DNA of 47,255 nucleotides from an uncultured Prevotella sp. (GTDB lineage Bacteria > Bacteroidota > Bacteroidia > Bacteroidales > Bacteroidaceae). The DNA lies in assembly GCF_937863835.1 (NCBI RefSeq), contig NZ_CALMHT010000122.1, positions 1-47,255 on the forward strand, in the 5' to 3' direction. The translations under genes were made by a program, and so were the position numbers. The notes under the pieces were generated by a model. It searched no databases, was not told the DNA's origin, and saw nothing but the letters and a program-made list of their open reading frames with translations. Shown here piece by piece: positions 18,483-25,534 of the stretch; within the stretch, counting starts at the first letter, position 1; every line of letters starts with the position of its first letter.

Positions 18483-19130
18483 TTATTTGAAGTAATTCAT
18501 CAGTTGACTGGCGAAAGACTCCAGTCTTTCAGGTTCCATATTTCCGAATCTGTTCCAAATCTTCTGGCATTCGAGCAAGAGAGGATTGATGATAAAGTCT
18601 TCACGGTTAAGATAAGGGTCGCAATATTGGAACAATTCCATGATATCAGCCACTTGTGACGGTTTTATCTTCATCAACCGTGCCAGTTCCATAATCTCAG
18701 GCGTCTCAGCTACCATGGTTATCGGTGTGAGACGGAAGTATAAGTCGAGAATCAGAATGAGCATCACCGGTTTGAGTTCTTCATGTTCGTCAAGCGGTTT
18801 GAAATCTTTTTCGAACGTCTCCTTCAGTTCCACGTCCTTATAAAAGGATTCAGCATTACTGAAACCGTTCATCTGTCTGAGCAGTTTCGCCTCACGCTGC
18901 AGTTTGTTAGGATTATTGCCATAAGTCTCCCATAGTCTCTCCACGCTGGGCGTATCCATATTTGCCAGCGTACACATCCTACGGAAAATCTCGTCGGGCT
19001 GTATATGCAGTTCTATGCTCAGGTCCACCGTTTTCTTATCATATAGCGGTTTCACACCAACAGGTTTGCGCAGATACAGTTGCATAATCAGCAACCAGTA
19101 TTCGTCTGACCATAATGAAGATTTAGCCAT
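18483..19130 (-). CDS. Conserved hypothetical protein upstream of rpoN
   Basis: A 215-aa soluble, all-helical, acidic protein that I do not recognise. It has no signal peptide; one hydrophobic stretch near residues 125-140 (LKPVMLILILDLYFRL) is more likely a buried helix than a membrane span. ATG at 19130 (MAKSSLWSDEYWLLI) was preferred over one at 169 nt before rpoN-distal position 19000 and the upstream in-frame ATG at 19169, because a -7 box covers 19159-19166. It precedes rpoN by 8 nt and PAP2 thereafter, so co-expression with sigma-54 is likely. Confidence 0.75.
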   Translation of the reverse strand: MAKSSLWSDEYWLLIMQLYLRKPVGVKPLYDKKTVDLSIELHIQPDEIFRRMCTLANMDTPSVERLWETYGNNPNKLQREAKLLRQMNGFSNAESFYKDVELKETFEKDFKPLDEHEELKPVMLILILDLYFRLTPITMVAETPEIMELARLMKIKPSQVADIMELFQYCDPYLNREDFIINPLLLECQKIWNRFGNMEPERLESFASQLMNYFK

Positions 19131-19158
19131 AATCCTTTTATTTAATTGCAATTGAATG

Positions 19159-19166
19159 CAAATATA
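19159..19166 (-). promoter_or_regulatory. -7 box before the rpoN operon
   Basis: The minus strand reads TATATTTG (19166-19159), 28 nt before the ATG at 19130. The nearest TTG is 23 nt further upstream, longer than the usual 19-21. Confidence 0.45.
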
Positions 19167-19254
19167 CACATAAATTCTTTTATCTGCTACAATGATGCTT
19201 TATTTTTAATGAAGAAAAAAGCATTTTAATACTAGGCGATTCAAAAAAAATGAG

Positions 19255-19262
19255 TAAGTTTG
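19255..19262 (+). promoter_or_regulatory. -7 box before the histidine phosphatase
   Basis: TAAGTTTG matches TAnnTTTG and lies 20 nt before the ATG at 19283. No good -33 element is seen. The box supports the downstream start rather than the ATG at 19250. Confidence 0.45.
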
Positions 19263-19282
19263 CACAGATAATTATCACTATT

Positions 19283-20566
19283 ATGAAAAGAACAGTCATA
19301 TCAATGTTGGTTTTTGGACTCGTTATTTCAGTTTCAGCCCAACAGTCAAAGAAAGACATCGCAGCTAATCATCAGTTGGCTGGTAGTACTTATTACGCTT
19401 ATCCGGGACCGCAGAAGGCTCTTACACCTGCACCAGCAGGCGAGCATCCTTTCTACATCAGTCATTACGGTCGTCACGGTTCACGATTCCTTATCGATGA
19501 GAGTGATTACGCCAAACCGTTGGAGACATTAGAGAAGGCTGAAGAGAAGGGTAAACTCACGTCCAAGGGATGCGAAGTGCTGGAGAAGGTCAGAATGATG
19601 AGTGATGAAGCGATGAACCGTTATGGCGAGTTGACTCCTCTTGGTGCCCAGCAGCATAAGGGTATCGCGAAGAGGATGATGGAAAGATTCCCTGAGGTGT
19701 TTGCCGACAGTGCGGTTATCAATGCCAGGAGTACCATTGTCATCCGTTGTATTCTGTCGATGGAGAACGAACTGCAACAGATGCTTACGATGAATCCCAA
19801 ACTGAAAATCACCCATGATGCCAGCGAACATGATATGTACTATATGAATCAGGATGACCGTAAACTGAATAAACTGGTCAAGGGCAGCATCGCCGACAGT
19901 CTTTTTAAGCAATGGAGTATCAAGAATGTCAAATCTGGTCCATTGATGAGTCGTCTGTTCAATGATACTGCTTATGTCAACAAGCATGTCAATGCCGATA
20001 AGCTCCGTTACCAGTTGTTCGAACTGGCTACCGTTCTTCAGAATGTCGAATCACGCCATCAGATATCCATGTATGATATCTTTACGAATGATGAACTGTA
20101 TGACGGATGGCGTGCGACTAACTTATGGTGGTTTATTCATTTCGGTGTGAATCCTTATACCAATGGCAAAATGCCGTATTCTCAACGCAATCTGCTCCAC
20201 AATATCATCAGTCAGGCTGACAGTTGTATAGCTTTGCCTAAACCGGGTGCCACCCTCCGTTTCGGTCATGATTCCATGGTGATGCCGTTGGTTTGTCTGA
20301 TGGGTATCAACGGTTTCGACCAACAGATAGATAATCTGGATGATGTGGATGTTAAGGGATGGCGTCTGTATAATATTGTGCCGATGGCAGCCAATCTGCA
20401 GTTTATCTTCTATCGTAAGAATGTGAACGACAAGGATGTGCTGGTTAAGATTCTGCTGAATGAGAATGAGGTTACCATACCTGTAAAGACAGATATAGCC
20501 CCTTATTATCATTGGAAAGATGTGGAAAATTACTATAACGCTAAACTAGCGGCATACAAGGAATAA
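19283..20566 (+). CDS. Secreted histidine-type phosphatase (phytase / MINPP-like)
   Basis: A 427-aa protein of histidine phosphatase clade 2. Signal peptide MKRTVISMLVFGLVISVSAQ. The active site RHGSRF (His65 forms the phosphohistidine) lies in YISHYGRHGSRFL. The proton-donor dipeptide is His329-Asp330 (RFGHDSMV), as in classical acid phytases rather than the HAE of many MINPPs. Probably removes phosphate from inositol phosphates or sugar phosphates in the periplasm or on the surface; the substrate is inferred. Convergent with the TrmH gene, with only 4 nt between stops. Confidence 0.87.
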   Translation: MKRTVISMLVFGLVISVSAQQSKKDIAANHQLAGSTYYAYPGPQKALTPAPAGEHPFYISHYGRHGSRFLIDESDYAKPLETLEKAEEKGKLTSKGCEVLEKVRMMSDEAMNRYGELTPLGAQQHKGIAKRMMERFPEVFADSAVINARSTIVIRCILSMENELQQMLTMNPKLKITHDASEHDMYYMNQDDRKLNKLVKGSIADSLFKQWSIKNVKSGPLMSRLFNDTAYVNKHVNADKLRYQLFELATVLQNVESRHQISMYDIFTNDELYDGWRATNLWWFIHFGVNPYTNGKMPYSQRNLLHNIISQADSCIALPKPGATLRFGHDSMVMPLVCLMGINGFDQQIDNLDDVDVKGWRLYNIVPMAANLQFIFYRKNVNDKDVLVKILLNENEVTIPVKTDIAPYYHWKDVENYYNAKLAAYKE

Positions 20567-20570
20567 GTAT

Positions 20571-21101
20571 TTATAAAATCATCTTACTGGCGAAATCCCA
20601 TACGACGATTCCTGCCGTAACTGATACGTTGAGCGAGTGTTTGGTACCGAACTGCGGTATTTCCAGACACCCGTCGCTCATGTCTACAACCTCCTGGTGT
20701 ACACCTTTCACTTCGTTGCCGAAGATGATGGCGTATTTTTTGCCGTCGGCAGGTTCGAAATCCTGTAATTTGGTGCTGCCTTCCACCTGTTCGATAGAAT
20801 AGACGGTGAAACCGTCGGCATGCAACGACTCTACAGCCTCTGCCGCCGTCTTGAAATATTTCCAGTCTACGCTGTCTTCACCGCCAAGAGCAGTCTTGTG
20901 TATCTCCGGGTTTGGCGGACAGGCTGTGATACCGCACAGATAGATGGCTTCCACACGGAAAGCATCGCAACTCCGGAATACACTGCCCACGTTGTACAGA
21001 CTGCGCACATCATCGAGAACGACAATAAGAGGCATCTTGGTCGACTCCTTAAACTGTTCCACCGACAGTCGGTGCATCTCTATGGTGCGTAACTTTCTCA
21101 T
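20571..21101 (-). CDS. TrmH (SpoU) family RNA methyltransferase
   Basis: A 176-aa SPOUT-class 2'-O-methyltransferase. Motif 1 is VLDDVRSLYNVGSVFRSCDAF, motif 2 IIFGNEVKGVHQEV and motif 3 LEIPQFGTKHSLNVSVTAGI, which forms the trefoil knot and binds SAM. It lacks the N-terminal substrate-binding domain of longer members, so tRNA or rRNA target cannot be assigned. Last gene of the U32-GNAT-SufE-TrmH operon; its ATG overlaps the sufE stop (ATGA). Confidence 0.92.
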   Translation of the reverse strand: MRKLRTIEMHRLSVEQFKESTKMPLIVVLDDVRSLYNVGSVFRSCDAFRVEAIYLCGITACPPNPEIHKTALGGEDSVDWKYFKTAAEAVESLHADGFTVYSIEQVEGSTKLQDFEPADGKKYAIIFGNEVKGVHQEVVDMSDGCLEIPQFGTKHSLNVSVTAGIVVWDFASKMIL

Positions 21102-21526
21102 CCTTCTTTGGTTTTGAAAGCCAGTGCATACATACGCATCTGTTTCATCATAGCCAACAGACCGTTGCTGCGGGTAGGAGACAGATGTTCCTTAAGTCCT
21201 ATCTTATCGATAAAGTAAAGGTCGGCATTCAGTATATCATCAGGTGTATGACCGCTCAGTACACGGATCAACAGGGCGATGATGCCTTTTACGATCAGAG
21301 CGTCGCTTTCTGCTGAAAATACGATTTTTCCGTCTTCATAATCAGCTTGTAGCCATACACGACTCTGACAACCGTCTATCAGATTACTTTCTACTTTGTA
21401 TTTCGGGTCTAATGGTTTCTCTTCGTTGCCCAAGTCTATAAGCAACTGATACTTGTCCATCCAGTCGGTGAAGTCGGAAAACTCCTCTACTACCTCATCC
21501 TGTTCCTCGTTTATTGTCATATTCAT
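21098..21526 (-). CDS. SufE family cysteine desulfurase activator
   Basis: A 142-aa protein of the SufE fold, which accepts persulfide sulfur from SufS and passes it on for Fe-S cluster assembly. The acceptor is Cys53 in LIDGCQSRVWL; the conserved C-terminal SPTRSNGLLAM is present. It overlaps TrmH by 4 nt and follows the GNAT gene by 7 nt. A start at the Met at residue 3 is equally possible. Confidence 0.92.
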   Translation of the reverse strand: MNMTINEEQDEVVEEFSDFTDWMDKYQLLIDLGNEEKPLDPKYKVESNLIDGCQSRVWLQADYEDGKIVFSAESDALIVKGIIALLIRVLSGHTPDDILNADLYFIDKIGLKEHLSPTRSNGLLAMMKQMRMYALAFKTKEG

Positions 21527-21533
21527 ATAAGTT

Positions 21534-22019
21534 TTATTCTATTATCAATTCGTAATCCACCACATCGAGCCAGTTGTCAAACTTCATACCTACCTGTTCG
21601 AAACGGGATACCTGTTTGAATCCTAGTTTTTCATGCAGATGGTTGCTCTCTTCATTGCCGGCAGTGATACAGGCTATAAGTGCATGGATACCATGCTGTC
21701 GACATTCTGATATAAGACGCTTCATCAGTTTGGTACCGATACCTCTGCCCTTGTTTTCAGGTGAAAGATATACTGTAGTCTCGAAAGTCTTGGAATAGGC
21801 TGCTCTCGATTTCCACGGGTGAGCATAACAGTAACCCAGTAAAACCCCATTCTCCTCATAGATCAAATAGGGACCTTCCGCTTTTAACTCCTTGATTCTC
21901 GAAAGCATCTCTTCATCACTCAGTGTTTCTGTTTCAAAGGTGATAGACGTATCCGTGATGTACTTACTATAAATCTCGTTGATGGCTTTGGCATCACGTA
22001 TTTCCACTTTTCTAATCAT
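21534..22019 (-). CDS. GNAT N-acetyltransferase, phosphinothricin acetyltransferase-like
   Basis: A 161-aa acetyl-CoA-dependent acetyltransferase. Acetyl-CoA-binding motif NKGRGIGTKLMKRL near residue 92, ALIACITAGNEESNHLHEKLGF near 117 and a C-terminal KFDNWLDVVDYEL give the pattern of the Pat/MddA (YncA) subgroup, which acetylates methionine analogues and phosphinothricin-type amino acids. Physiological substrate unknown. The start overlaps the end of the U32 gene by 8 nt. Confidence 0.88.
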   Translation of the reverse strand: MIRKVEIRDAKAINEIYSKYITDTSITFETETLSDEEMLSRIKELKAEGPYLIYEENGVLLGYCYAHPWKSRAAYSKTFETTVYLSPENKGRGIGTKLMKRLISECRQHGIHALIACITAGNEESNHLHEKLGFKQVSRFEQVGMKFDNWLDVVDYELIIE

Positions 22020-23271
22020 TGTCTATTTCCGTTTTCACCATCTTGTACAATTTATCACTGGGACGTATCTTTACAGGTACGGGAATGGATATGCGCTGTC
22101 CTTTGCTGGCTGTTTCCACTGGTTTGAGGTCGAATCGTATCTCGTCGGCATTGAGATAGACGGCTCCGGTCGTCGGTCCGGTGATAAGCAACTTGTCACC
22201 GACGCTGAATTCTCCAGCCTCGATGGCAAATTCAGCCACACCCAGTTTACTGAAATATTTCATACCCTTGCCTACATACACCTTTCTTTCTGTAGCGCAA
22301 CTGCCATAATGCTTGTTCCATTCGCCCAGTTTCTGTCCCTGGTAATAACCATCCCAGAAACCACGGTTGAATACGGTAGCCAACCGTTTGTCCCAACCGT
22401 CTTTCTTCTCTTCGGTGAAAGTACCGTCGAGAACACTCTGTATAGCCTCTTTGTAACAACTGATGACGGTCTGTACATACTCAGGTCCGCGTGCTCGTCC
22501 TTCTATCTTGAATACCCTGACGCCACTCTTCATCATGCGGTCGATGAAACGAACTGTTTTCAGGTCTTTCGGACTCATGATATATTTATTGTCAATCTCC
22601 AGTTGAGCTCCAGTATCCGTATCGGTTACCGTATACGAACGGCGGCATATCTGCATGCACTCGCCGCGGTTGGCACTGCGTCCGGTATTGTCGAGACTCA
22701 TATAGCATTTGCCGCTGATAGCCATGCACAACGCACCGTGACAGAACATTTCAATCCGTATCCGTTTACCCGAAGGACCGCAGATATTTTCCTCACACAC
22801 CTGACGGTAGATCTCAGCCACCTGATCCATGTTCAGTTCACGTGCCAGAACCACTACGTCTGCAAATTGTGCATAGAATTTCAGTGCCTCTATATTAGAG
22901 ATATTCAGTTGGGTAGACAGATGCACCTCTTCACCCACCTGGTTGCAGTAGTTCATCACAGCCACATCACTGGCTATCACAGCCGATATACCAGCCTCGT
23001 GTGCAGCTTCGATGATTTCGTGCATCAGAGGGATGTCCTCACCATAGATAATCGTGTTAACCGTGAGGTAAGTCTTGATACCATGTTCGTTGCAAGTAGC
23101 CGCAATCTCGCGTAGGTCGTCGATTGTGAATGTGGAAGCCGAATGGGCGCGCATATTCAGTTTCTCTATACCGAAGTATATAGAATCAGCGCCGGCCTGA
23201 ATGGCAGCAGCCAGACTTTCGCGTGAGCCGACAGGCGCCATAATTTCGAAATCAGATATTTTTTCTTTCAT
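22012..23271 (-). CDS. Peptidase U32 family protein (TrhP/RlhA-like RNA hydroxylation protein)
   Basis: A 419-aa protein with a TIM-barrel-like N-terminal domain (FEIMAPVGSRESLAAAIQAGAD) and the U32 signature IEMFCHGALCMAISGKC followed by two more cysteines (GECMQICRR). These four cysteines bind an Fe-S cluster in RlhA and TrhP. Despite the family name, characterised relatives take part in prephenate-dependent RNA C5-hydroxylation (TrhP of E. coli is 453 aa), not proteolysis. ATG at 23271 (MKEKISDFE) was chosen over 23334 because the promoter's -7 box ends 6 nt before it. Clustered with SufE and an RNA methyltransferase, which fits an Fe-S RNA-modification role. Confidence 0.88.
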   Translation of the reverse strand: MKEKISDFEIMAPVGSRESLAAAIQAGADSIYFGIEKLNMRAHSASTFTIDDLREIAATCNEHGIKTYLTVNTIIYGEDIPLMHEIIEAAHEAGISAVIASDVAVMNYCNQVGEEVHLSTQLNISNIEALKFYAQFADVVVLARELNMDQVAEIYRQVCEENICGPSGKRIRIEMFCHGALCMAISGKCYMSLDNTGRSANRGECMQICRRSYTVTDTDTGAQLEIDNKYIMSPKDLKTVRFIDRMMKSGVRVFKIEGRARGPEYVQTVISCYKEAIQSVLDGTFTEEKKDGWDKRLATVFNRGFWDGYYQGQKLGEWNKHYGSCATERKVYVGKGMKYFSKLGVAEFAIEAGEFSVGDKLLITGPTTGAVYLNADEIRFDLKPVETASKGQRISIPVPVKIRPSDKLYKMVKTEIDND

Positions 23272-23277
23272 CGGGTG

Positions 23278-23309
23278 CAAAGTTACTGTAATTTGAGAGT
23301 AGTACAAAA
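23278..23309 (-). promoter_or_regulatory. Promoter of the U32-GNAT-SufE-TrmH operon, leaderless
   Basis: The minus strand has TTTTG (23309-23305), exactly 19 nt, then TAACTTTG (23285-23278): a perfect match. Only 6 nt separate the -7 box from the ATG at 23271, so the message should be nearly leaderless. Confidence 0.8.
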
Positions 23310-23332
23310 TAAATAACAAAGTTTCTTTTCCC

Positions 23333-23378
23333 ATTTCCCTATCAACAATAGGAATTTCCCCTTGTCAGTTTAGGGAAA
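23333..23378. promoter_or_regulatory. Inverted repeat between divergent promoters
   Basis: TTTCCCTA (23334-23341) and TAGGGAAA (23371-23378) form an 8-bp dyad with a 29-nt spacer, between the U32 promoter and the leader of the small secreted protein. It could be a regulator site; nothing in the sequence identifies the protein. Confidence 0.3.
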
Positions 23379-23407
23379 ATCACTTTCTTGGCATCACTTT
23401 TTGTCGC

Positions 23408-23429
23408 ACCTTTGCAATGTCAAAAGGAA
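23408..23429 (+). repeat. 22-bp inverted repeat, left copy (promoter/leader)
   Basis: Identical over 22 bases to the reverse complement of 24091-24112 (core CTTTGCAATGTCAAAAGG). It covers the -7 region and first transcribed bases in front of the secreted 78-aa gene. The -33 side is poor here: a TTG ends at 23390, 16 nt upstream. Confidence 0.75.
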
Positions 23430-23485
23430 CAAATAACCAATTGACAATTAAACGGAAAGTAAAATAATTAAAACAGAAGAAGAAT

Positions 23486-23722
23486 ATGAAACGTTTTTTG
23501 ATTGCTATCGTTGCAGCTCTGATGATGACATTATCTGCTAATTCACACAATATCAAAGCTCATCGTGGTAGAGTCAATGTCAGTCATGCAAGGATTGAAT
23601 GCCGACAGGACGTCAAGAAAAGGCCTCATAAGATAATATACAAGATGAAACAGAACAAACAATCTCGTAATAATAAGAATAGATGTATTAGATCCCATAA
23701 AACAAAAGTAATTTTTGACTAG
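23486..23722 (+). CDS. Small secreted basic protein
   Basis: A 78-aa protein that I do not recognise. Signal peptide MKRFLIAIVAALMMTLSANS; the mature part of about 58 residues is rich in Lys, Arg and His with two Cys (near 38 and 66), so strongly cationic. It has a 50-60 nt leader. It faces a 30-aa membrane protein gene on the other strand, whose promoter/leader carries the same 22-bp sequence; both share the hairpin at 23799-23833. No function is assigned. Confidence 0.6.
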   Translation: MKRFLIAIVAALMMTLSANSHNIKAHRGRVNVSHARIECRQDVKKRPHKIIYKMKQNKQSRNNKNRCIRSHKTKVIFD

Positions 23723-23798
23723 GTGTTAGTAATGTTAAGAAAAGCCCCCTCAATAGGATATTAGTTGAATAAGGTAAGGAGATTAGGATAACAAAAAA

Positions 23799-23833
23799 AC
23801 AGCGCAACTTCGTATATACGAAATCGCGCTGTT
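23799..23833. terminator. Hairpin terminator shared by two convergent small genes
   Basis: The left arm ACAGCGCAACTTCGTA pairs with TACGAAATCGCGCTGT to its right, with one or two mismatches and a tiny loop. On the minus strand it is followed by TTTTTTTG (strong terminator for the 30-aa gene); on the plus strand the tail is TTATTATTTT (weaker). Confidence 0.8.
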
Positions 23834-23875
23834 ATTATTTTATTCTCTCTCTCTTTCTAACTAAATCTTGGAAGA

Positions 23876-23968
23876 TTATTTTTTACTTCCAAGAGTTCCT
23901 TCAATCCAAGCGGCAGCTGCGAAAAATATTGCTGCTAATCCGCAAATCATTGTTAATCCTGTCATCAT
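23876..23968 (-). CDS. Putative 30-aa small membrane protein
   Basis: A 31-codon frame on the minus strand starting at tandem ATGs (23968 and 23965) and ending TAA at 23876. It begins MMTGLTMICGLAAIFF, continues with an Ala-rich hydrophobic run to Trp21 and ends in WIEGTLGSKK: one membrane helix with a short polar C-terminus. Support for it being real: a purine-rich AGAAAGGAAAAAG just before the start, a matching promoter at 24136-24106 and a strong terminator 43 nt after the stop. It is too short for standard gene callers and is not one of the small-protein families I know. The region could alternatively encode a small RNA. Confidence 0.55.
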   Translation of the reverse strand: MMTGLTMICGLAAIFFAAAAWIEGTLGSKK

Positions 23969-24090
23969 CTTTTTCCTTTCTCATTTTAATTTGCCTTTCG
24001 GCATTCTGTTATCCTTATCTCGTTTACCTTTTGTTGTCCTGTACAATCCTTATTTTTACCTCTCTGAAAACCTTTACTATTGAGATTTAT

Positions 24091-24112
24091 TTCCTTTTGA
24101 CATTGCAAAGGT
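24091..24112 (-). repeat. 22-bp inverted repeat, right copy (promoter/leader)
   Basis: Reverse-complement twin of 23408-23429. On the minus strand it includes CCTTTG of the -7 box and the first bases of the leader of the 30-aa gene, leaving about 130 nt of leader. Confidence 0.75.
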
Positions 24113-24136
24113 AAGCACTTTTTTGTCTCGTGTCAA
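24106..24136 (-). promoter_or_regulatory. Promoter of the 30-aa membrane protein gene
   Basis: The minus strand reads TTG (24136-24134), 20 nt, then TACCTTTG (24113-24106). Upstream of it, GGGCAT (24143-24148) and ATGCCC (24164-24169) form a dyad that could be an activator site or, on the plus strand with the T6 after it, a terminator. Confidence 0.6.
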
Positions 24137-24228
24137 TAGAAAGGGCATCATTTATCAGAAAACATGCCCCTTTTTTGACCTAAATCAATTATTTGTGTTC
24201 GCACACAGCACAATTAATGGACTAATTA

Positions 24229-24260
24229 TTTTGTTCTGCTCTCAAATTGCAGTAACTTTG
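24229..24260 (+). promoter_or_regulatory. Promoter of the C1 peptidase gene, leaderless
   Basis: TTTTG (24229-24233), exactly 19 nt, then TAACTTTG (24253-24260). The ATG at 24266 follows after only 5 nt, so the transcript probably begins at or within a base or two of the start codon. Confidence 0.8.
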
Positions 24261-24265
24261 CTATC

Positions 24266-25291
24266 ATGAAAAGGAATGTATATCTGGTATTATGCTGTAC
24301 GGCTCTGTTATTTATCGGTTGTCGACAGACTAAATACAATAAGGAGAACTTCACCATCGAAACCATTAATAGGATTACACCGGTGAAAAATCAGGAGCGC
24401 AGCAGTGACTGTTGGGCTTATGCGATGCTTGCCACTATCGAAAGTGAACATATACAGCGTGGCGACTCTGTCAACCTCTCTGTCGCTTATGTGTTGAGAA
24501 ACAGGTTGAAAGACGAGTTTCGTAGATATTATCTGTCTGGTGGACAGATCCGGTTTTCCGACCGGGGAGTGGGACAGACGCTTATCAATACCATAGAGGC
24601 GTATGGAGCGATGCCTTATGATGCTTATAAGGATGCCGATGATACGAACAGTAAGGTAGTGGGCAACAAACTCCGATATATTGCTGACAATGCAATCGGC
24701 AGAGGTGCTGGATTGCAGACTACGGAGGATATCGTGGAGAGTGCGCTCGACGACGCCTTGGGACCGTCGCCCATACATGTGTTCATGCTCGGTGCCGAAT
24801 ATACCCCACTTGAGTTTGCGCACAGTATATGCCGCAGTGACGAGTATGTCGCCCTCACCAGTTATACCCATCATCCTTTCAATCAGTCGTTCGTCCTGGA
24901 AGTGCCTGACAATTGGGAACAGAACCGGTTTTATAATATTCCGATAGATACTCTGGAGACGCGTGTAGTCAACGCACTGCGAAATCATCATAGTATTTGT
25001 TGGGAAGGAGATATAAGTGAGCCTGGCTTCTCCTTTTCTCAAGGTGTAGCCCGACTGATGGACGAGCGTGCTGTGATTACCCAACAGAAGAGACAACTGT
25101 CTTTTGAAAGGTTTTTTACCACCGACGACCATTGCATGGAGATTATAGGCATAGCCAGAGATAAGACGGGCAAGCATTACTTCATCTGTAAGAATTCGTG
25201 GGGCACAGACAATCCATATAAAGGACTGATGTATATGTCGGAGAATTACTTCCGTCTGAAAACCATTGCTGTATACCTGGCGAAGGAGTAG
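24266..25291 (+). CDS. C1 (papain-like) family cysteine peptidase lipoprotein
   Basis: A 341-aa predicted lipoprotein: N-terminus MKRNVYLVLCCTALLFIGC with Cys19 as the likely lipid anchor. The papain-type active site is complete: oxyanion Gln43 and nucleophile Cys49 in VKNQERSSDCWAYAM, His289 in DDHCMEIIGIA and Asn310 in CKNSWGTDNPY. The HxMEIxGIA...KNSWG pattern resembles bleomycin hydrolase/PepC-like C1B enzymes more than secreted cathepsins. There is no propeptide of cathepsin type, so it should be active without processing. Surface or periplasmic proteolysis is inferred. Monocistronic from its own leaderless promoter. Confidence 0.87.
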   Translation: MKRNVYLVLCCTALLFIGCRQTKYNKENFTIETINRITPVKNQERSSDCWAYAMLATIESEHIQRGDSVNLSVAYVLRNRLKDEFRRYYLSGGQIRFSDRGVGQTLINTIEAYGAMPYDAYKDADDTNSKVVGNKLRYIADNAIGRGAGLQTTEDIVESALDDALGPSPIHVFMLGAEYTPLEFAHSICRSDEYVALTSYTHHPFNQSFVLEVPDNWEQNRFYNIPIDTLETRVVNALRNHHSICWEGDISEPGFSFSQGVARLMDERAVITQQKRQLSFERFFTTDDHCMEIIGIARDKTGKHYFICKNSWGTDNPYKGLMYMSENYFRLKTIAVYLAKE

Positions 25292-25445
25292 AAAAATGAA
25301 AAATAAACGTCATAACGTATCAGTATGATGTAAATTGTTGCGAATAAGGGGTATATACTTTTTTACCACAGACGGTAACCTCATAAAACGATGAAAGAAC
25401 ATCATCAGAAATGGTACTTTTGTCTTACTTTTACGATGGAGATGG

Positions 25446-25534
25446 ACAAAATTTAGGCCTAAATCTCTTTCGAAAACGGTGGGATTGGTGATCAAAACCA
25501 CTGAGTTTGCAACATTTTTAGGCCTAAATTTTGT
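25446..25534. repeat. Inverted repeat element with palindromic ends
   Basis: Two perfect 18-bp arms face each other: ACAAAATTTAGGCCTAAA (25446-25463) and its exact reverse complement (25517-25534). Each arm contains the 12-bp palindrome TTTAGGCCTAAA, with a 53-bp core between. The layout suggests a dispersed non-coding repeat (REP/MITE-like) rather than an ordinary terminator, since neither side has a T-run. Confidence 0.7.

Noticed and set aside
21979..23115. 378-codon open frame on the plus strand
   Set aside because: It is the antisense of the U32 gene; composition is His/Tyr/Leu-rich without domain motifs, and no promoter precedes it. Other long antisense frames (12189-12851, 39369-40220, 44178-45146, 34900-35688, all plus strand) were rejected for the same reason.
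23388..23404. Sigma-54-like -24/-12 sequence before the 78-aa gene
   Set aside because: TTGGCA fits the -24 element, but the -12 side reads TTTG instead of TTGC, so with rpoN present elsewhere in the window this remains a chance match.
24140..24176. Hairpin with T6 on the plus strand
   Set aside because: It looks like a terminator, but no plus-strand gene ends nearby; the dyad may instead belong to the upstream region of the 30-aa gene's promoter.
25310..25501. 63-codon minus-strand frame
   Set aside because: It lies across the inverted-repeat element, has no promoter or ribosome-binding stretch, and its sequence is explained by the repeat.
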